This document shows, piece by piece, positions 25,779 through 35,075 of a stretch of 64,000 nt of DNA; positions within the stretch are counted from its first letter, which is position 1; each line of letters opens with the position of its first letter. The position numbers were made by a program, and so were the translations under genes. The notes beneath the pieces are model-generated. The model was not told the DNA's origin. It worked only from the letters and a program-made list of their open reading frames with translations, and did no database searches. Source of the stretch: Mariniphaga sp041687255 (GTDB lineage: Bacteria; Bacteroidota; Bacteroidia; Bacteroidales; Prolixibacteraceae); assembly GCA_041687255.1 (NCBI GenBank), contig JAWLCL010000004.1, positions 62,001 through 126,000 of the forward strand. Reading direction: 5' to 3'.

Positions 25779-27461
25779 TTATTGCAGCTTTTTGTATTTA
25801 AATCGTTTTGGTGAGGTATCGGCCAGTCGCTTTTTCCGGTTTTCTTCATACTCGGTGAATGACCCTTCAAAGAAATAAACCTGTGAGTTACCCTCAAAAG
25901 CCAGTATATGTGTTGCAATACGGTCCAGGAACCAGCGGTCGTGGGAAATTACAACGGCACAGCCGGCAAAGCTGTCAAGACCTTCCTCCAGTGCCCGTAA
26001 AGTGTTGACATCAATATCATTTGTCGGTTCATCAAGCAGCAGCACATTACCTTCCGATTTGAGTGCCAGAGCCAGGTGCAGCCTGTTGCGCTCTCCCCCC
26101 GAGAGTACACCACATTTCTTCTCCTGGTCTGCTCCCGTGAAATTAAACCGGGCTACATATGCCCTTGCATTCACCTGGCGGCTTCCAAGCATCATTGTTT
26201 CAGTGCCGCCCGAGATAACATGGAAAACCGATTTTTCAGGATCAATTGCCTGGTGCGTTTGGTCTACATAGCTGATTTTTACCGTCTCACCAATTTCCAC
26301 TTTTCCTGTATCCGCTTCCTGTTGATTCATGATCAGCTTGAACAGGGTGGTCTTTCCTGCACCGTTAGGGCCAATAACGCCAATGATGCCTGAACGCGGA
26401 AGCTTAAAGCTGAGGTCTTCGAACAGCAGCCGGTCGCCAAAGGCTTTCGAAACGCCTTCCATCTCAATCACCTTATCTCCCAGTCGTGGCCCGTTAGGGA
26501 TGAATATTTCGAGCTTTTCTTCTTTTTGTTTTACATCTTCGTTCAGCATCTTATCGTAAGCATGTAAACGTGCTTTCGATTTTGCCTGGCGCGCCTTCGG
26601 AGCCATTCTTACCCATTCCAGCTCCCGCTCCAGTGTCTTCTTGCGTTTCTGGCTTCCTTTTTCTTCCTGCTCCAGGCGTTTGGCCTTTTGTTCAAGCCAC
26701 GAGGTATAGTTGCCCTTCCATGGGATTCCCTGTCCGCGGTCAAGTTCAAGAATCCAGCCCGCTACATTGTCAAGGAAATACCGGTCGTGAGTGATGCAGA
26801 TTACCGTGCCTTTGTATTGGGCAAGATGCATTTCCAGCCACTGAATGCTTTCGGCATCGAGGTGGTTGGTAGGCTCATCCAGAAGCAATATATCCGGCTC
26901 CTGCAGCAGAAGGCGGCATAAGGCCACCCGGCGGCGCTCCCCTCCCGAAAGTTCATGAACCGGCTGATCGTTCGGCGGGCATTGAAGGGCATCCATGGCA
27001 CGTTCCAGCCGCGAATCCAGGTTCCAGGCATCGGTCTGATCTATTTTCTCCTGAAGCTTTGCCTGTTCGTCCATCAGACGGTCCATCTCATCAGGGTTCT
27101 CATATACCTCAGGCAGACCAAATTTCTGGTTGATTTCTTCATAGGCAGCCAATACATCAACCACCTCCTTAACACCTTCCTTTACCACCTCGATAACCGT
27201 TTTCGATTCATCGAGCTCAGGTTCCTGCTTCATAAGCCCTACCGTATAACCCGGTGCAAATACCAATTCGCCGTTAAAGTTTTTCTCTTCCCCTGCTATT
27301 ATCCGAAGCAATGTCGACTTGCCCGAACCGTTTAATCCGATGATGCCAATTTTTGCACCCAGGAAAAATGAAAGGGAAATATCCTTAATTATGGTTTTAT
27401 TCGGTGGGTACGTCTTACTCACCTTGTACATCGAAAAGATGATTTTTTTATCGTCACTCAT
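25779..27461 (-). CDS. ettA: EttA, energy-dependent translational throttle (ABC-F)
   Basis: A soluble ABC-F ATPase that binds the ribosomal E site and gates the first elongation steps according to ATP level. Two ABC domains are visible: Walker A IGLNGSGKST and GPNGAGKTT, signatures LSGGERRRVALC and LSGGERNRLHLA, and Walker B LLLDEPTNHLD and LLLDEPTNDID. The linker contains the WVRMAPKARQAKSKARL stretch, typical of EttA. I choose the ATG giving MSDDKKIIFSMYKVSKTYP; the longer frame adds 11 unlikely residues. Confidence 0.96.
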   Translation of the reverse strand: MSDDKKIIFSMYKVSKTYPPNKTIIKDISLSFFLGAKIGIIGLNGSGKSTLLRIIAGEEKNFNGELVFAPGYTVGLMKQEPELDESKTVIEVVKEGVKEVVDVLAAYEEINQKFGLPEVYENPDEMDRLMDEQAKLQEKIDQTDAWNLDSRLERAMDALQCPPNDQPVHELSGGERRRVALCRLLLQEPDILLLDEPTNHLDAESIQWLEMHLAQYKGTVICITHDRYFLDNVAGWILELDRGQGIPWKGNYTSWLEQKAKRLEQEEKGSQKRKKTLERELEWVRMAPKARQAKSKARLHAYDKMLNEDVKQKEEKLEIFIPNGPRLGDKVIEMEGVSKAFGDRLLFEDLSFKLPRSGIIGVIGPNGAGKTTLFKLIMNQQEADTGKVEIGETVKISYVDQTHQAIDPEKSVFHVISGGTETMMLGSRQVNARAYVARFNFTGADQEKKCGVLSGGERNRLHLALALKSEGNVLLLDEPTNDIDVNTLRALEEGLDSFAGCAVVISHDRWFLDRIATHILAFEGNSQVYFFEGSFTEYEENRKKRLADTSPKRFKYKKLQ

Positions 27462-27642
27462 TTTTAAAAAATAAATTTTGCAGCAAAAATACAACAGTAT
27501 TTTGTGATTTCATTCGATTATCCTGCAAATCCCTGCGGAATGCTGGTCGTTTTATCCATATATATTCCGATTTTTTATAATGTGCTGAACTATCAGAAAA
27601 TCAGTTGATCCCCATGCCTAAGTCATACCTCCGCCGTACCAA

Positions 27643-27750
27643 ACTCAATTTAAATTCAATATAAACTCAATATAAACTCAATGTAAAGTCAATTTTAATT
27701 GAATTTACTTTGAGTTATAATTGAGTTATTATTGAGTTAATACTGAATTT
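27643..27750. repeat. Ten 11-bp units arranged as a giant imperfect palindrome
   Basis: Five consecutive 11-bp units of the ACTCAATATAA type (27643, 27654, 27665, 27676, 27687) run into five more units in the opposite orientation of the TTGAGTTATAA type (27699, 27710, 27721, 27732, 27743, the last partial). Phasing is exactly 11 bp throughout. The two halves are largely complementary, so a transcript would fold into a long hairpin of about 50 bp. It sits in a gene-free interval between ettA and a leftward gene. I recognise no known element. It is not a CRISPR: units are contiguous and there are no spacers. Confidence 0.85.
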
Positions 27751-27903
27751 AATGCGTTTGATTTATATGGTTAGCAGCTATTAGGATAGATAAATACCAT
27801 TTTTTTCGGAAAAGATGGAGCTACCGGTGGATCTACAGCCCCCGGAAATATTGAGGAATGATTCGATTGCAAATAAAAATAATGCTTAAAGAACTATGCT
27901 GAC

Positions 27904-28374
27904 TTAAAGTTTGCCGATTTCTTCTTCAAAATCGGACTGTAAATCTTCATGAAGCGTTGATTGAACCTTTTTAATGCGCTTTACCTGATTCAGGTAAAGG
28001 TTAAGAACCACCCGGTTTGAATTTATCCGCAGGTTTGCATTTTTCATCTTCAGGCAAAAGTAGATGAGTAGCTCGAGTTCAACCTCTTTTGAGCCGGAAA
28101 AGCGGATGTACTTGTTTGTGGTACGGAGCGTTTTACGCAGTGTTTTTTTCGCCAGGAAATAGCTGCTTCTGTTCAATTGTTGAAATTGTGAGTCGATTTC
28201 CTGTTTAACGCCCTGAATGAATGTCTGTTGGTTAAACGATTCAAAAAGGAGGTAGCTTAAGAGTTCCTTGTTCTCCTTTTTGAACCTGGCCAGGCGGGCA
28301 ATTATTTCCTGCAGTTGTTGTGGGGTAAGTGACTTAAGTTCTTTTTTTATTTCACTGAGTGGTGCGGTTTCCAT
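27904..28374 (-). CDS. Conserved-looking helical protein of unknown function
   Basis: A 156-residue protein without signal peptide or membrane segment. It is rich in lysine, glutamate and leucine and predicted mostly helical: IKKELKSLTPQQLQEIIARLARFKKENKELLSYLLFES at the N-terminus, an ELELLIYFCLKMKN segment and an acidic end. The first 40 residues suggest a helical adaptor. I recognise no family. It overlaps nothing and starts 19 bp after the stop of the following exported-protein gene, so the two are probably co-transcribed. Confidence 0.7.
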   Translation of the reverse strand: METAPLSEIKKELKSLTPQQLQEIIARLARFKKENKELLSYLLFESFNQQTFIQGVKQEIDSQFQQLNRSSYFLAKKTLRKTLRTTNKYIRFSGSKEVELELLIYFCLKMKNANLRINSNRVVLNLYLNQVKRIKKVQSTLHEDLQSDFEEEIGKL

Positions 28375-28393
28375 TTATTTTCCTGTTTCAGGT

Positions 28394-29032
28394 TTACCTC
28401 TTCACACTGTTTCCATAAACCTCTATCCAGTCGAGACGGCTGCAGGCCGCTGACTTCCCGCCAGGCATCAGGTCGGTAAACCCGATTTCCTCCACATTTG
28501 AGAGATCTGGATTTTTCGCCGGCCCCACCTCCACAACACGATCAATATCCAGGAGGTGCCAGTTAATATCCTGCAGGTTGAACTCTTTAATGCGCCAATC
28601 TTTTGACGGCCCATCTGCATGATCGCTTACCAGCCAGGTTCCGTCGGTAAGTTTAATTGCAATGCGAAGTTCACGTAAGCCTGCTTGTTTTGAACGCCAC
28701 TTTATTTTTGAAAAACCGCTCAGATCGACATTGCTATCCTTATGTTTCAGCGAAACCAGCCAGTTATCCAGGCACAATCCCGACCAAACATAGTATGGAT
28801 CATCTGCGGGTTGGTCATGATTGCTTTTTTTAAGGCTGTCTTTACCCGCACCATAAGTCAGTACAAGCAATTCCGGATTATTTACATGCGCCTGAGATAA
28901 CGGAATTTCAGGAGGGGTTTCCTTCCAGTCTTCCCTGAAAAATATTTCCGGACGGTAATTTTCCTGTGCTTTTAATAACCCCAGATGTAATGTAAGCATT
29001 GTTAAAAGCAATATTTTCTTTTTCAGTTTCAT
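28394..29032 (-). CDS. Exported protein of unknown function, jelly-roll-like
   Basis: A 212-residue protein with a signal peptide (KKKILLLTMLTLHLGLLKAQ, cleavage near 22). The mature part is beta-rich: FFREDWKETPPEIPLSQAH, YYVWSGLCLDNWLVSLKHK, FSKIKWRSKQAGLRELRIAIKL and a C-terminal SRLDWIEVYG strand. This pattern resembles jelly-roll carbohydrate-binding domains that accompany secreted polysaccharide enzymes in Bacteroidota. No catalytic residues can be named. It diverges from a sulfatase gene, so a role in sulfated-glycan use is plausible but unproven. Confidence 0.7.
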   Translation of the reverse strand: MKLKKKILLLTMLTLHLGLLKAQENYRPEIFFREDWKETPPEIPLSQAHVNNPELLVLTYGAGKDSLKKSNHDQPADDPYYVWSGLCLDNWLVSLKHKDSNVDLSGFSKIKWRSKQAGLRELRIAIKLTDGTWLVSDHADGPSKDWRIKEFNLQDINWHLLDIDRVVEVGPAKNPDLSNVEEIGFTDLMPGGKSAACSRLDWIEVYGNSVKR

Positions 29033-29263
29033 GTTAATTTAATTTTTTTACCAATAATTAGGCTCCATCTGTAAGTAGGATTTATAAACCAATGGTTGTC
29101 ATCAAAAATACAAATTGAAACGATTTTTTCTTTGTGTCTGCTGAATTAATGTATGAAAAACTGCAGATAAGGCTCAAAATCGTTACATTCGTTGTAAGTT
29201 TACTAATGGAGTTTCAGAGCATTAAAGGGAGATTTAAGTTTTTACGGAAATCATTTACAGGAT

Positions 29264-30823
29264 ATGAAAACAGGAAAAATATCTACAACTGTTTCGATAC
29301 TTTTTGTTGCCTGTTGCAGTGCTTACACAGCAGAGAAGATGCCATCGAATCCAAATGTCATTTACATATTAGCCGACGATTTGGGATATGGTGATGTTTC
29401 GTGCTACAATGAATATTCAAAAATAAAAACACCTCATATTGACAGGCTGGCTGCCGAAGGAATCCGTTTTACTGATGCACATACCAGTTCGGCAGTATGT
29501 ACCCCTACACGATATGGCATTCTCACCGGGAGGTATAACTGGCGTTCTGAGTTAAAGCGCAGTGTCCTTTCGGGATATTCAACAGCCCTGATAGAAAAGG
29601 ACCGGCTTACAATAGGAGAGATGCTGCAAAAAAATGGTTACCACACTGCATTCATCGGGAAGTGGCACCTGGGTTGGGACTGGAAGGTAACCTCCCCCGC
29701 AAACTGGCAGTCGGGGCCGTTGGGAGCCGCAACTGAGCCCGTGATTGATTTCACAAAGCCTGTAAAAAACGGACCCGATGAGCGGGGTTTCAGCTATTCT
29801 TATGGTTTTTCCGGTTCTTTGGATATGCCTCCCTATGTTTATGTTGAAAACGGAACGGCAACTGCTGTTCCTGTTGATACTACCGAATGTGTCGATGATA
29901 AGGGATTCTGGAGGAAAGGAATCACTGCACCCGATTTCGTTCATGCTGAAGTACTGCCTCATCTGACGGATAAATCGATTCAATTCATTGATGAACGAGC
30001 GCAGACAGGTAAGCCTTTTTTCCTCTATTTTGCGTTGCCTGCACCGCACACACCCATTCTTCCCACCACTGAATTTATGGGGAAAAGCAATACCAATTTT
30101 TATGGCGACTTTGTAATGCAGGTCGATGATGTGGTTCGAAGGATTACTGAAGCTGTTGACAAAAATGGATTGGGCGAAAACACCATTATAATTTTTACTT
30201 CCGATAACGGCTGTTCACCAAAAGCGAATTTTGATGAGCTTGGGCAGGTAGGGCACAATCCATCCTATATTTTCAGAGGGCACAAAGCCGATATTTATGA
30301 AGGAGGCCACCGGGTGCCATTTGTTTTGAAGTGGGCCGGAAAGGTAAAGGAGGGCACAAAGTCGGATGAACTTATATGTACGACCGATTTAATGGCCACT
30401 TTGGCCGATTTGCTTGATTTTAACTTACCGGATAATGCTGCTGAAGACAGTTACAGTTTTTTACCGGTTATCAGAGGGGAAAGTTACAACGACCCGGTTC
30501 GTGAAGCTTTGGTACACCATTCCATCGACGGGAGATTTGCCATTCGCCAGGGTGACTGGAAGTTAATATTGTGGCCGGGATCGGGAGGATGGAGTTATCC
30601 GCGTTCAAAAGAGGAAATGAAAGGGCTGCCCGATTTCCAGTTGTACAATCTGAAGGAAGATCCTGCGGAGGAAAATAACCGGGTGGATGACTATCCCGAC
30701 AGGGTCAAAGCATTAAGGGCGTTGCTTTCGAAGTATATTCAACAAGGAAGAAGCACTCCGGGAAAAACAGTGCAGAATGAAGGAATGGATAAGTGGCCGG
30801 AAATCGACTGGATGCGCAATTAA
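29264..30823 (+). CDS. S1-family sulfatase (arylsulfatase type), likely lipoprotein
   Basis: Removes sulfate esters from glycans in the periplasm or on the cell surface. The formylglycine motif is CTPTRYGILTGR with the modified cysteine at residue 79 and the C-x-P-x-R core intact. The metal-binding DD is at 38-39, and GKWHLGW, TSDNG and an FRGHKADIYEGGHRVPF segment follow in the expected order. The signal sequence ends ILFVACCSA, giving a possible lipobox cysteine. It needs an anSME or FGE maturase, which is not in this window. Neighbouring GH29 fucosidase points to sulfated fucose-containing glycans. Confidence 0.94.
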   Translation: MKTGKISTTVSILFVACCSAYTAEKMPSNPNVIYILADDLGYGDVSCYNEYSKIKTPHIDRLAAEGIRFTDAHTSSAVCTPTRYGILTGRYNWRSELKRSVLSGYSTALIEKDRLTIGEMLQKNGYHTAFIGKWHLGWDWKVTSPANWQSGPLGAATEPVIDFTKPVKNGPDERGFSYSYGFSGSLDMPPYVYVENGTATAVPVDTTECVDDKGFWRKGITAPDFVHAEVLPHLTDKSIQFIDERAQTGKPFFLYFALPAPHTPILPTTEFMGKSNTNFYGDFVMQVDDVVRRITEAVDKNGLGENTIIIFTSDNGCSPKANFDELGQVGHNPSYIFRGHKADIYEGGHRVPFVLKWAGKVKEGTKSDELICTTDLMATLADLLDFNLPDNAAEDSYSFLPVIRGESYNDPVREALVHHSIDGRFAIRQGDWKLILWPGSGGWSYPRSKEEMKGLPDFQLYNLKEDPAEENNRVDDYPDRVKALRALLSKYIQQGRSTPGKTVQNEGMDKWPEIDWMRN

Positions 30824-30944
30824 CAGAAAAACAGGATAGTTTAGCTGAAATCGTATGCAACGAAAGTTCTGTTTGTTTTTGGGAAAGTTGATGCCGGACA
30901 GGAATTTGAGAGAAATTAATAACACCATATAATCAGATAATTGT

Positions 30945-32072
30945 ATGAAAAATATATTCGTGTTGAGGTTTATGCTCGTCTCCTTTCTTTTATTTGCTTT
31001 GATAATGGTGAATGCCCAGGTTCCTGCATATTTAAAAGACTACAGTGAGGAATACAGAAAAAATCCCCGGGAAGCAAATCTTCAGTGGTTCAAAGATGCC
31101 CGTTTCGGGATGTTTATTCATTATGGGCTCTACAGCCAGTTGGGTAAGGGAGAATGGGTGCAGTTGCGGGATACCATTCCACTCGATGAATATGCCCATT
31201 TACAGGATAGTTTTACGGCCTCCGGTTTTGATGATGATTTTATAGTGCAGCTGGCCAAAAAAGCAGGAATGAAATACATTACAATTACCAGCAAGCACCA
31301 CGACGGCTTTTGCCTGTTTAAAACAAAGGAGACTGATTTTAACAGTGTTAATTCTCCGGCCGGCCGCGATTTAATGGACGAAATGGCTAAAGCCTGTGAG
31401 AAGGAGGGACTGGGTTTATTTCTTTATTATTCTTATGCGGCCGATTGGAAACATCCGTGGTTCTATTCCCGTGAGGACGGGTGGGCCAATGCCCGTCCTG
31501 CCTATAAAACCGAACCTGGGGAATATAAATACAGGAACCCGGAGGATTTTAAAAAGTATGTCGAATATGTACATGCGCAGGTAAAGGAATTAATTACCCA
31601 GTACCCAACAATTGCCGGTATATGGTTTGATCCGATAATGGGTTATTATGCAAATCCGGAGGTATTTCCCATAGATGAAACTTATGCTTTAATCAGGAGC
31701 CTGTCGCCACATGCTCTTATTTCCTTTAAGCAGGGTGCCAACGGCGATGAAGATTTTGTTGCTCCCGAGCGAGGTGGCGGGGCACGTGTAGGTACCCAAT
31801 ACCCCGTTGCCCGGCGTGCATGGGAGTTGAATAAAAACAAACCCCGGGAGGTATGTAATACCATGCAGCCCCACCTGCCCGGCGTTCACGGAGGCTCAAC
31901 ATGGGGCTATAACAAAGCTATCGATGGCCATCACCTGAAAGTGGATGACGTAAAAATTCTTCTGGGAGATGCATTGCTTAACGATTACAACCTCCTGCTG
32001 AATATTGGTCCTCTGCCCGATGGTTCTGTACATCCTGAAGATGTTGAAACATTGTCAAATCTGAAAAATTAG
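30945..32072 (+). CDS. GH29 alpha-L-fucosidase, exported
   Basis: A retaining alpha-L-fucosidase of 375 residues with a signal peptide (ALIMVNAQ). Family features: RFGMFIHYGLYS near residue 52, ITSKHHDGFCLF at about 110 with the conserved His-His-Asp, a GIWFDPIMGYY segment holding the likely nucleophile aspartate, and LLLNIGPLPDGSVHPEDVETL at the end. It stops right after this last conserved block, so it lacks the C-terminal beta-domain found in many members. It lies 121 bp after the sulfatase and probably acts with it on a sulfated fucan or fucosylated glycan. Confidence 0.93.
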   Translation: MKNIFVLRFMLVSFLLFALIMVNAQVPAYLKDYSEEYRKNPREANLQWFKDARFGMFIHYGLYSQLGKGEWVQLRDTIPLDEYAHLQDSFTASGFDDDFIVQLAKKAGMKYITITSKHHDGFCLFKTKETDFNSVNSPAGRDLMDEMAKACEKEGLGLFLYYSYAADWKHPWFYSREDGWANARPAYKTEPGEYKYRNPEDFKKYVEYVHAQVKELITQYPTIAGIWFDPIMGYYANPEVFPIDETYALIRSLSPHALISFKQGANGDEDFVAPERGGGARVGTQYPVARRAWELNKNKPREVCNTMQPHLPGVHGGSTWGYNKAIDGHHLKVDDVKILLGDALLNDYNLLLNIGPLPDGSVHPEDVETLSNLKN

Positions 32073-32323
32073 GGTACATAAATTTTAAGGAGAAATAATG
32101 AAGTATGGAAGTGCATGCATTTGATAAAAATGGGTAAATGCGAATCCGGTTCCACTGACGGCTGGTCATCGCTCAAGGCACTGATAAAACAAAACAAGCA
32201 GAACGAATATCGATAACGGCTTTTCCGGTCATACCTTTTTTGCTGCACCGGTTCAATCCTGTGCAATAGGAAATTATTTCTATATTCGTAATTTTGAGAA
32301 ACCAAGAACTATTAAACTATTCT

Positions 32324-33535
32324 ATGAGAAAATTTTTGAAATCGATTGGCCCCGGATTCATAATTGCTTCTGTAGTTTTAGGCCCGGGAAGTATAACCGT
32401 TGCTTCCAGGATTGGCTCTGAACACAGCTATTCTTTTTTATGGGTTATCCTGTTTGCTGCAATTTCAATGGTCATATACACTTCTATGAGTGTACGGTTT
32501 GGCGTGTGTAACGACAAATCCATTCTTCAGACTATATCCGATACCTATGGCAGGTGGTTTTCTGTTGTAATAGGTGTTTCGGCATTTCTTGCAGCTTCAA
32601 GTTTCCAGTTTGGAAATAACCTGGGAGTTGGTATTGGAATGCAGGGAATCACAGGTATCGATGAACGGGTATGGCCTTTGATTTTCACTCCCCTGGGAAT
32701 GATTCTTTTATTTTGGGCAAAAAACCTGTACAAGCTGCTTGAAAAGCTTATGATGGTGTTGGTGATGATTATGATCCTGGCATTTTTCTTTAATCTGGTG
32801 CTTACCAAACCCGATGCGGCACAGGTAGCCAAAGGTTTTCTCCCGTTGTCGCTTTCCCCTGAAAATCTTGATGTGGTGGCTGCTTTAGTAGGTACCACTT
32901 TTGTTTTGCATGGCGCTATTTATCAGTCGTACCTTGCCCAAAAAAAAGGTTGGAAGATTTCCAACATCAAAAGGGGGCTTAGCGATACCTACATGGGGAT
33001 ATTTATTCTTGCACTTATTTCGGCGTTGGTAATCATAACATCGGCAGCAGCATTGCACCCGGCAGGGATAACCGTAAACTCTGCAGCCGATATGGCCCTG
33101 CAGCTTGAGGCGCTTTTTGGAAGTTATGCAAAAGTAATTTTTAGTATAGGTTTGTTTGCAGCAGCATTTTCTTCCCTGATGGTAAATGCTGTAATGGGAG
33201 GCGGGCTTCTTTCCGATGGACTGGGATTGGGCCGTACCATGGATGATAAAATGCCAAAGATTTTTACTTCTGTTGCCTTGTTGCTGGGTATGGTCATAGC
33301 TGTCTTCTTCAGGGGTGATGTGGTCTATGCCTTGATAATGGCACAGGCATCTTCCATATTTGCCGTTCCATTGATAGCTTTGGGCATGTTTCTCATTTTG
33401 AATGACAGAAAAGTAATGGGGAACTATAAAAATAACACGTGGCAGAACATACTTGCCGTGTTTGGCTTTGTATTAATCAGTATAATGGTTTATTTTATGT
33501 ACAGCCGTTTGGTTTCATTTCTTAATGCAGTTTAA
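32324..33535 (+). CDS. Nramp-like transporter with altered metal-binding motifs
   Basis: A membrane protein of 403 residues with about 11 hydrophobic helices. SIGPGFIIASVVLGPGSITVASRIG at the start is Nramp helix 1, but the DPGN motif is replaced by GPGS; in helix 6 the usual MPHN is replaced by a VLHGAIYQS sequence. Both changes remove residues known to coordinate Mn2+/Fe2+ in canonical Nramp proteins, so substrate is likely different. The start chosen is the ATG giving MRKFLKSIG; a TTG lies ten codons earlier. A peptidase gene follows after 2 bp, so they are one unit. Confidence 0.85.
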   Translation: MRKFLKSIGPGFIIASVVLGPGSITVASRIGSEHSYSFLWVILFAAISMVIYTSMSVRFGVCNDKSILQTISDTYGRWFSVVIGVSAFLAASSFQFGNNLGVGIGMQGITGIDERVWPLIFTPLGMILLFWAKNLYKLLEKLMMVLVMIMILAFFFNLVLTKPDAAQVAKGFLPLSLSPENLDVVAALVGTTFVLHGAIYQSYLAQKKGWKISNIKRGLSDTYMGIFILALISALVIITSAAALHPAGITVNSAADMALQLEALFGSYAKVIFSIGLFAAAFSSLMVNAVMGGGLLSDGLGLGRTMDDKMPKIFTSVALLLGMVIAVFFRGDVVYALIMAQASSIFAVPLIALGMFLILNDRKVMGNYKNNTWQNILAVFGFVLISIMVYFMYSRLVSFLNAV

Positions 33536-33537
33536 AA

Positions 33538-34674
33538 ATGATGTTACCAGAAGTCGTTGAATTCACACAGGAACTTGTTTCGCTCAATACGGTTAATCCT
33601 TTGGGAAATGAAGCCCCTGCAGCAGAAATAACCGGCAGGCTTTTGGAGGCCGGTGGTTTTAATGTAACTTACATCTCCTACGGTGATAACCGGTTGCACC
33701 TGGTAGCAGAAAAAGGTTGTCGTGAGGATTCGCCGGCAATCGTATTTACCGGTCATTTTGATACTGTTCCGTTTGGTGCCGGCGAATGGACTGTAAATCC
33801 TTTGAGCGGAGAGCTGATTGATGGTAAAATTTACGGACGGGGCTCCAGCGATATGAAAGGCGGCATTGCAGCTATGACTCTGGCTGCCATTAAGGCATTT
33901 GAATACAGTAAACCCTCAGCAGGTGTGCGGTTGATATTTACTGCAGGAGAGGAAAGCGGTTGCCAGGGAGCCGGACATCTTATTGACACATATAAAAAAT
34001 TAGGTGAGGCTGTTGGCATAGTGGTAGGTGAACCTACCTCGAATATGCCTGCAACTGGGCATAAAGGAGGATTGTATCTTAAAGTGACTGCCCGTGGAAA
34101 AACGGCTCATTCATCGATGCCTCATTTGGGAGATAATGCTGTTTATAAGGCTGCACGGGCAATTTTAAAAGCTGAAAAATTTGATTTTAAAGAGGAAAAA
34201 GATGCATTGCTGGGCTTTTCTACCCTGAATGTCGGGAGGATGCAGGGTGGAATCAATATCAATTCAGTACCTGATTATGCCGAATTTACTATTGATGCAC
34301 GAACTACAGCCGGTGTAAATCACAAGGAGTTGCTTAACAGGTTAAGGAAGGAATTAGGAGATGAGGTGAACATAGATGTACTTGTTGATTTGCCTGCAGT
34401 GTCATCAGCAGAAAGCAGTCACTTTGTGCAGGCTGTTTACGCTGCATGTGGAGTAGGAGCCGGAACATTAGGCTATCCATGGTCCCTTCCCTACCTTACT
34501 GATGGTGCCGTTCTGCAGCCGGCATATGGCGGAGTTCCAACAGTTATACTGGGACCCGGAGAACCTGAAATGGCCCATAAAATTGATGAATACTGCTTCG
34601 TGGAAAAGATTGAAAGAGCGGTTGAGATATACAAAAAAATCATTTTAACAGCAGGCTTATTATTAAAAAGGTAG
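33538..34674 (+). CDS. M20-family zinc metallopeptidase (ArgE/DapE-like)
   Basis: A cytoplasmic di-zinc hydrolase of 378 residues. Metal ligands are visible in order: FTGHFDTVP (His, Asp), YGRGSSDMKGG (bridging Asp), TAGEESGCQGAG (catalytic Glu and ligand Glu), VVGEPT (Glu), and a C-terminal GPGEPEMAHKIDEY (His). The dimerisation insert GKTAHSSMPHLGDNA is present. Members hydrolyse acylated amino acids or dipeptides, such as acetylornithine or succinyl-diaminopimelate. The start is 2 bp after the Nramp-like gene. An ATG pair at the start leaves one codon of uncertainty. Confidence 0.92.
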   Translation: MMLPEVVEFTQELVSLNTVNPLGNEAPAAEITGRLLEAGGFNVTYISYGDNRLHLVAEKGCREDSPAIVFTGHFDTVPFGAGEWTVNPLSGELIDGKIYGRGSSDMKGGIAAMTLAAIKAFEYSKPSAGVRLIFTAGEESGCQGAGHLIDTYKKLGEAVGIVVGEPTSNMPATGHKGGLYLKVTARGKTAHSSMPHLGDNAVYKAARAILKAEKFDFKEEKDALLGFSTLNVGRMQGGININSVPDYAEFTIDARTTAGVNHKELLNRLRKELGDEVNIDVLVDLPAVSSAESSHFVQAVYAACGVGAGTLGYPWSLPYLTDGAVLQPAYGGVPTVILGPGEPEMAHKIDEYCFVEKIERAVEIYKKIILTAGLLLKR

Positions 34675-34817
34675 CTGAAGAATTTGCAGATGAGGTAGAG
34701 CTGGACGAATTGCTTACATATTATCCGAATGAGGATGTTAAGTTAATGGATAATATTATTGGTGACCAGCTGTTTGTGAAAGTTGCAGGAGAAACTGTTC
34801 CCTCTTATTTCCTTTAA
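34640..34817 (+). pseudogene. Coding-like remnant overlapping the end of the M20 gene
   Basis: A different reading frame from the peptidase stays open across its stop and reads like protein for about 50 residues (FADEVELDELLTYYPNED, then DNIIGDQLFVKVAGETVPSYFL, stop at 34815-34817). Composition fits the end of a real gene, but there is no start codon or upstream gene for it in this frame. I do not recognise the family. It could be the tail of a lost gene or chance. Confidence 0.35.
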
Positions 34818-35024
34818 TATTCAGCAAGCAGCGTACCTGCATCAGGGCAGCCAACAATATCTTCTTTTTTTTTGATCGCGATAGTTTTGCAATTTTGTTT
34901 TTGCTGTGCAAGCGCCATCACTGCACCTTATGTTCAAACTTTTTTTTCAATGTATGGTTACAAATAACATGAGGAAATTCATTCTGATTAGAAAATAATT
35001 GTGTTATTTTATTGATAAGTTGGT
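34818..35024. other. Gene-free interval upstream of the GDP-mannose pyrophosphorylase gene
   Basis: AT-rich, with several T-runs and no convincing ORF, RNA gene or terminator. It separates the metal transporter/peptidase pair from the GDP-mannose gene. Confidence 0.4.
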
Positions 35025-35052
35025 ATAATATCCATGTTTTACTGACCTTTGC
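35025..35052 (+). promoter_or_regulatory. Candidate promoter for mannose-1-phosphate guanylyltransferase
   Basis: GACCTTTG is one base from the TAnnTTTG -7 consensus at its core, with TTG about 20 bp upstream. The ATG lies about 24 bp downstream. Confidence 0.35.
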
Positions 35053-35075
35053 ATAAGATTAAAACAGCAAATATT

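Noticed and set aside
27643..27750. Possible CRISPR array
   Set aside because: Units are 11 bp, contiguous and change orientation in the middle; there are no spacers or cas genes.
30945..32072. Possible frameshifted end of the GH29 gene
   Set aside because: The protein stops right after the last conserved GH29 block; a second frame past the stop reads only about 12 residues before its own stop, so truncation by frameshift is not supported.
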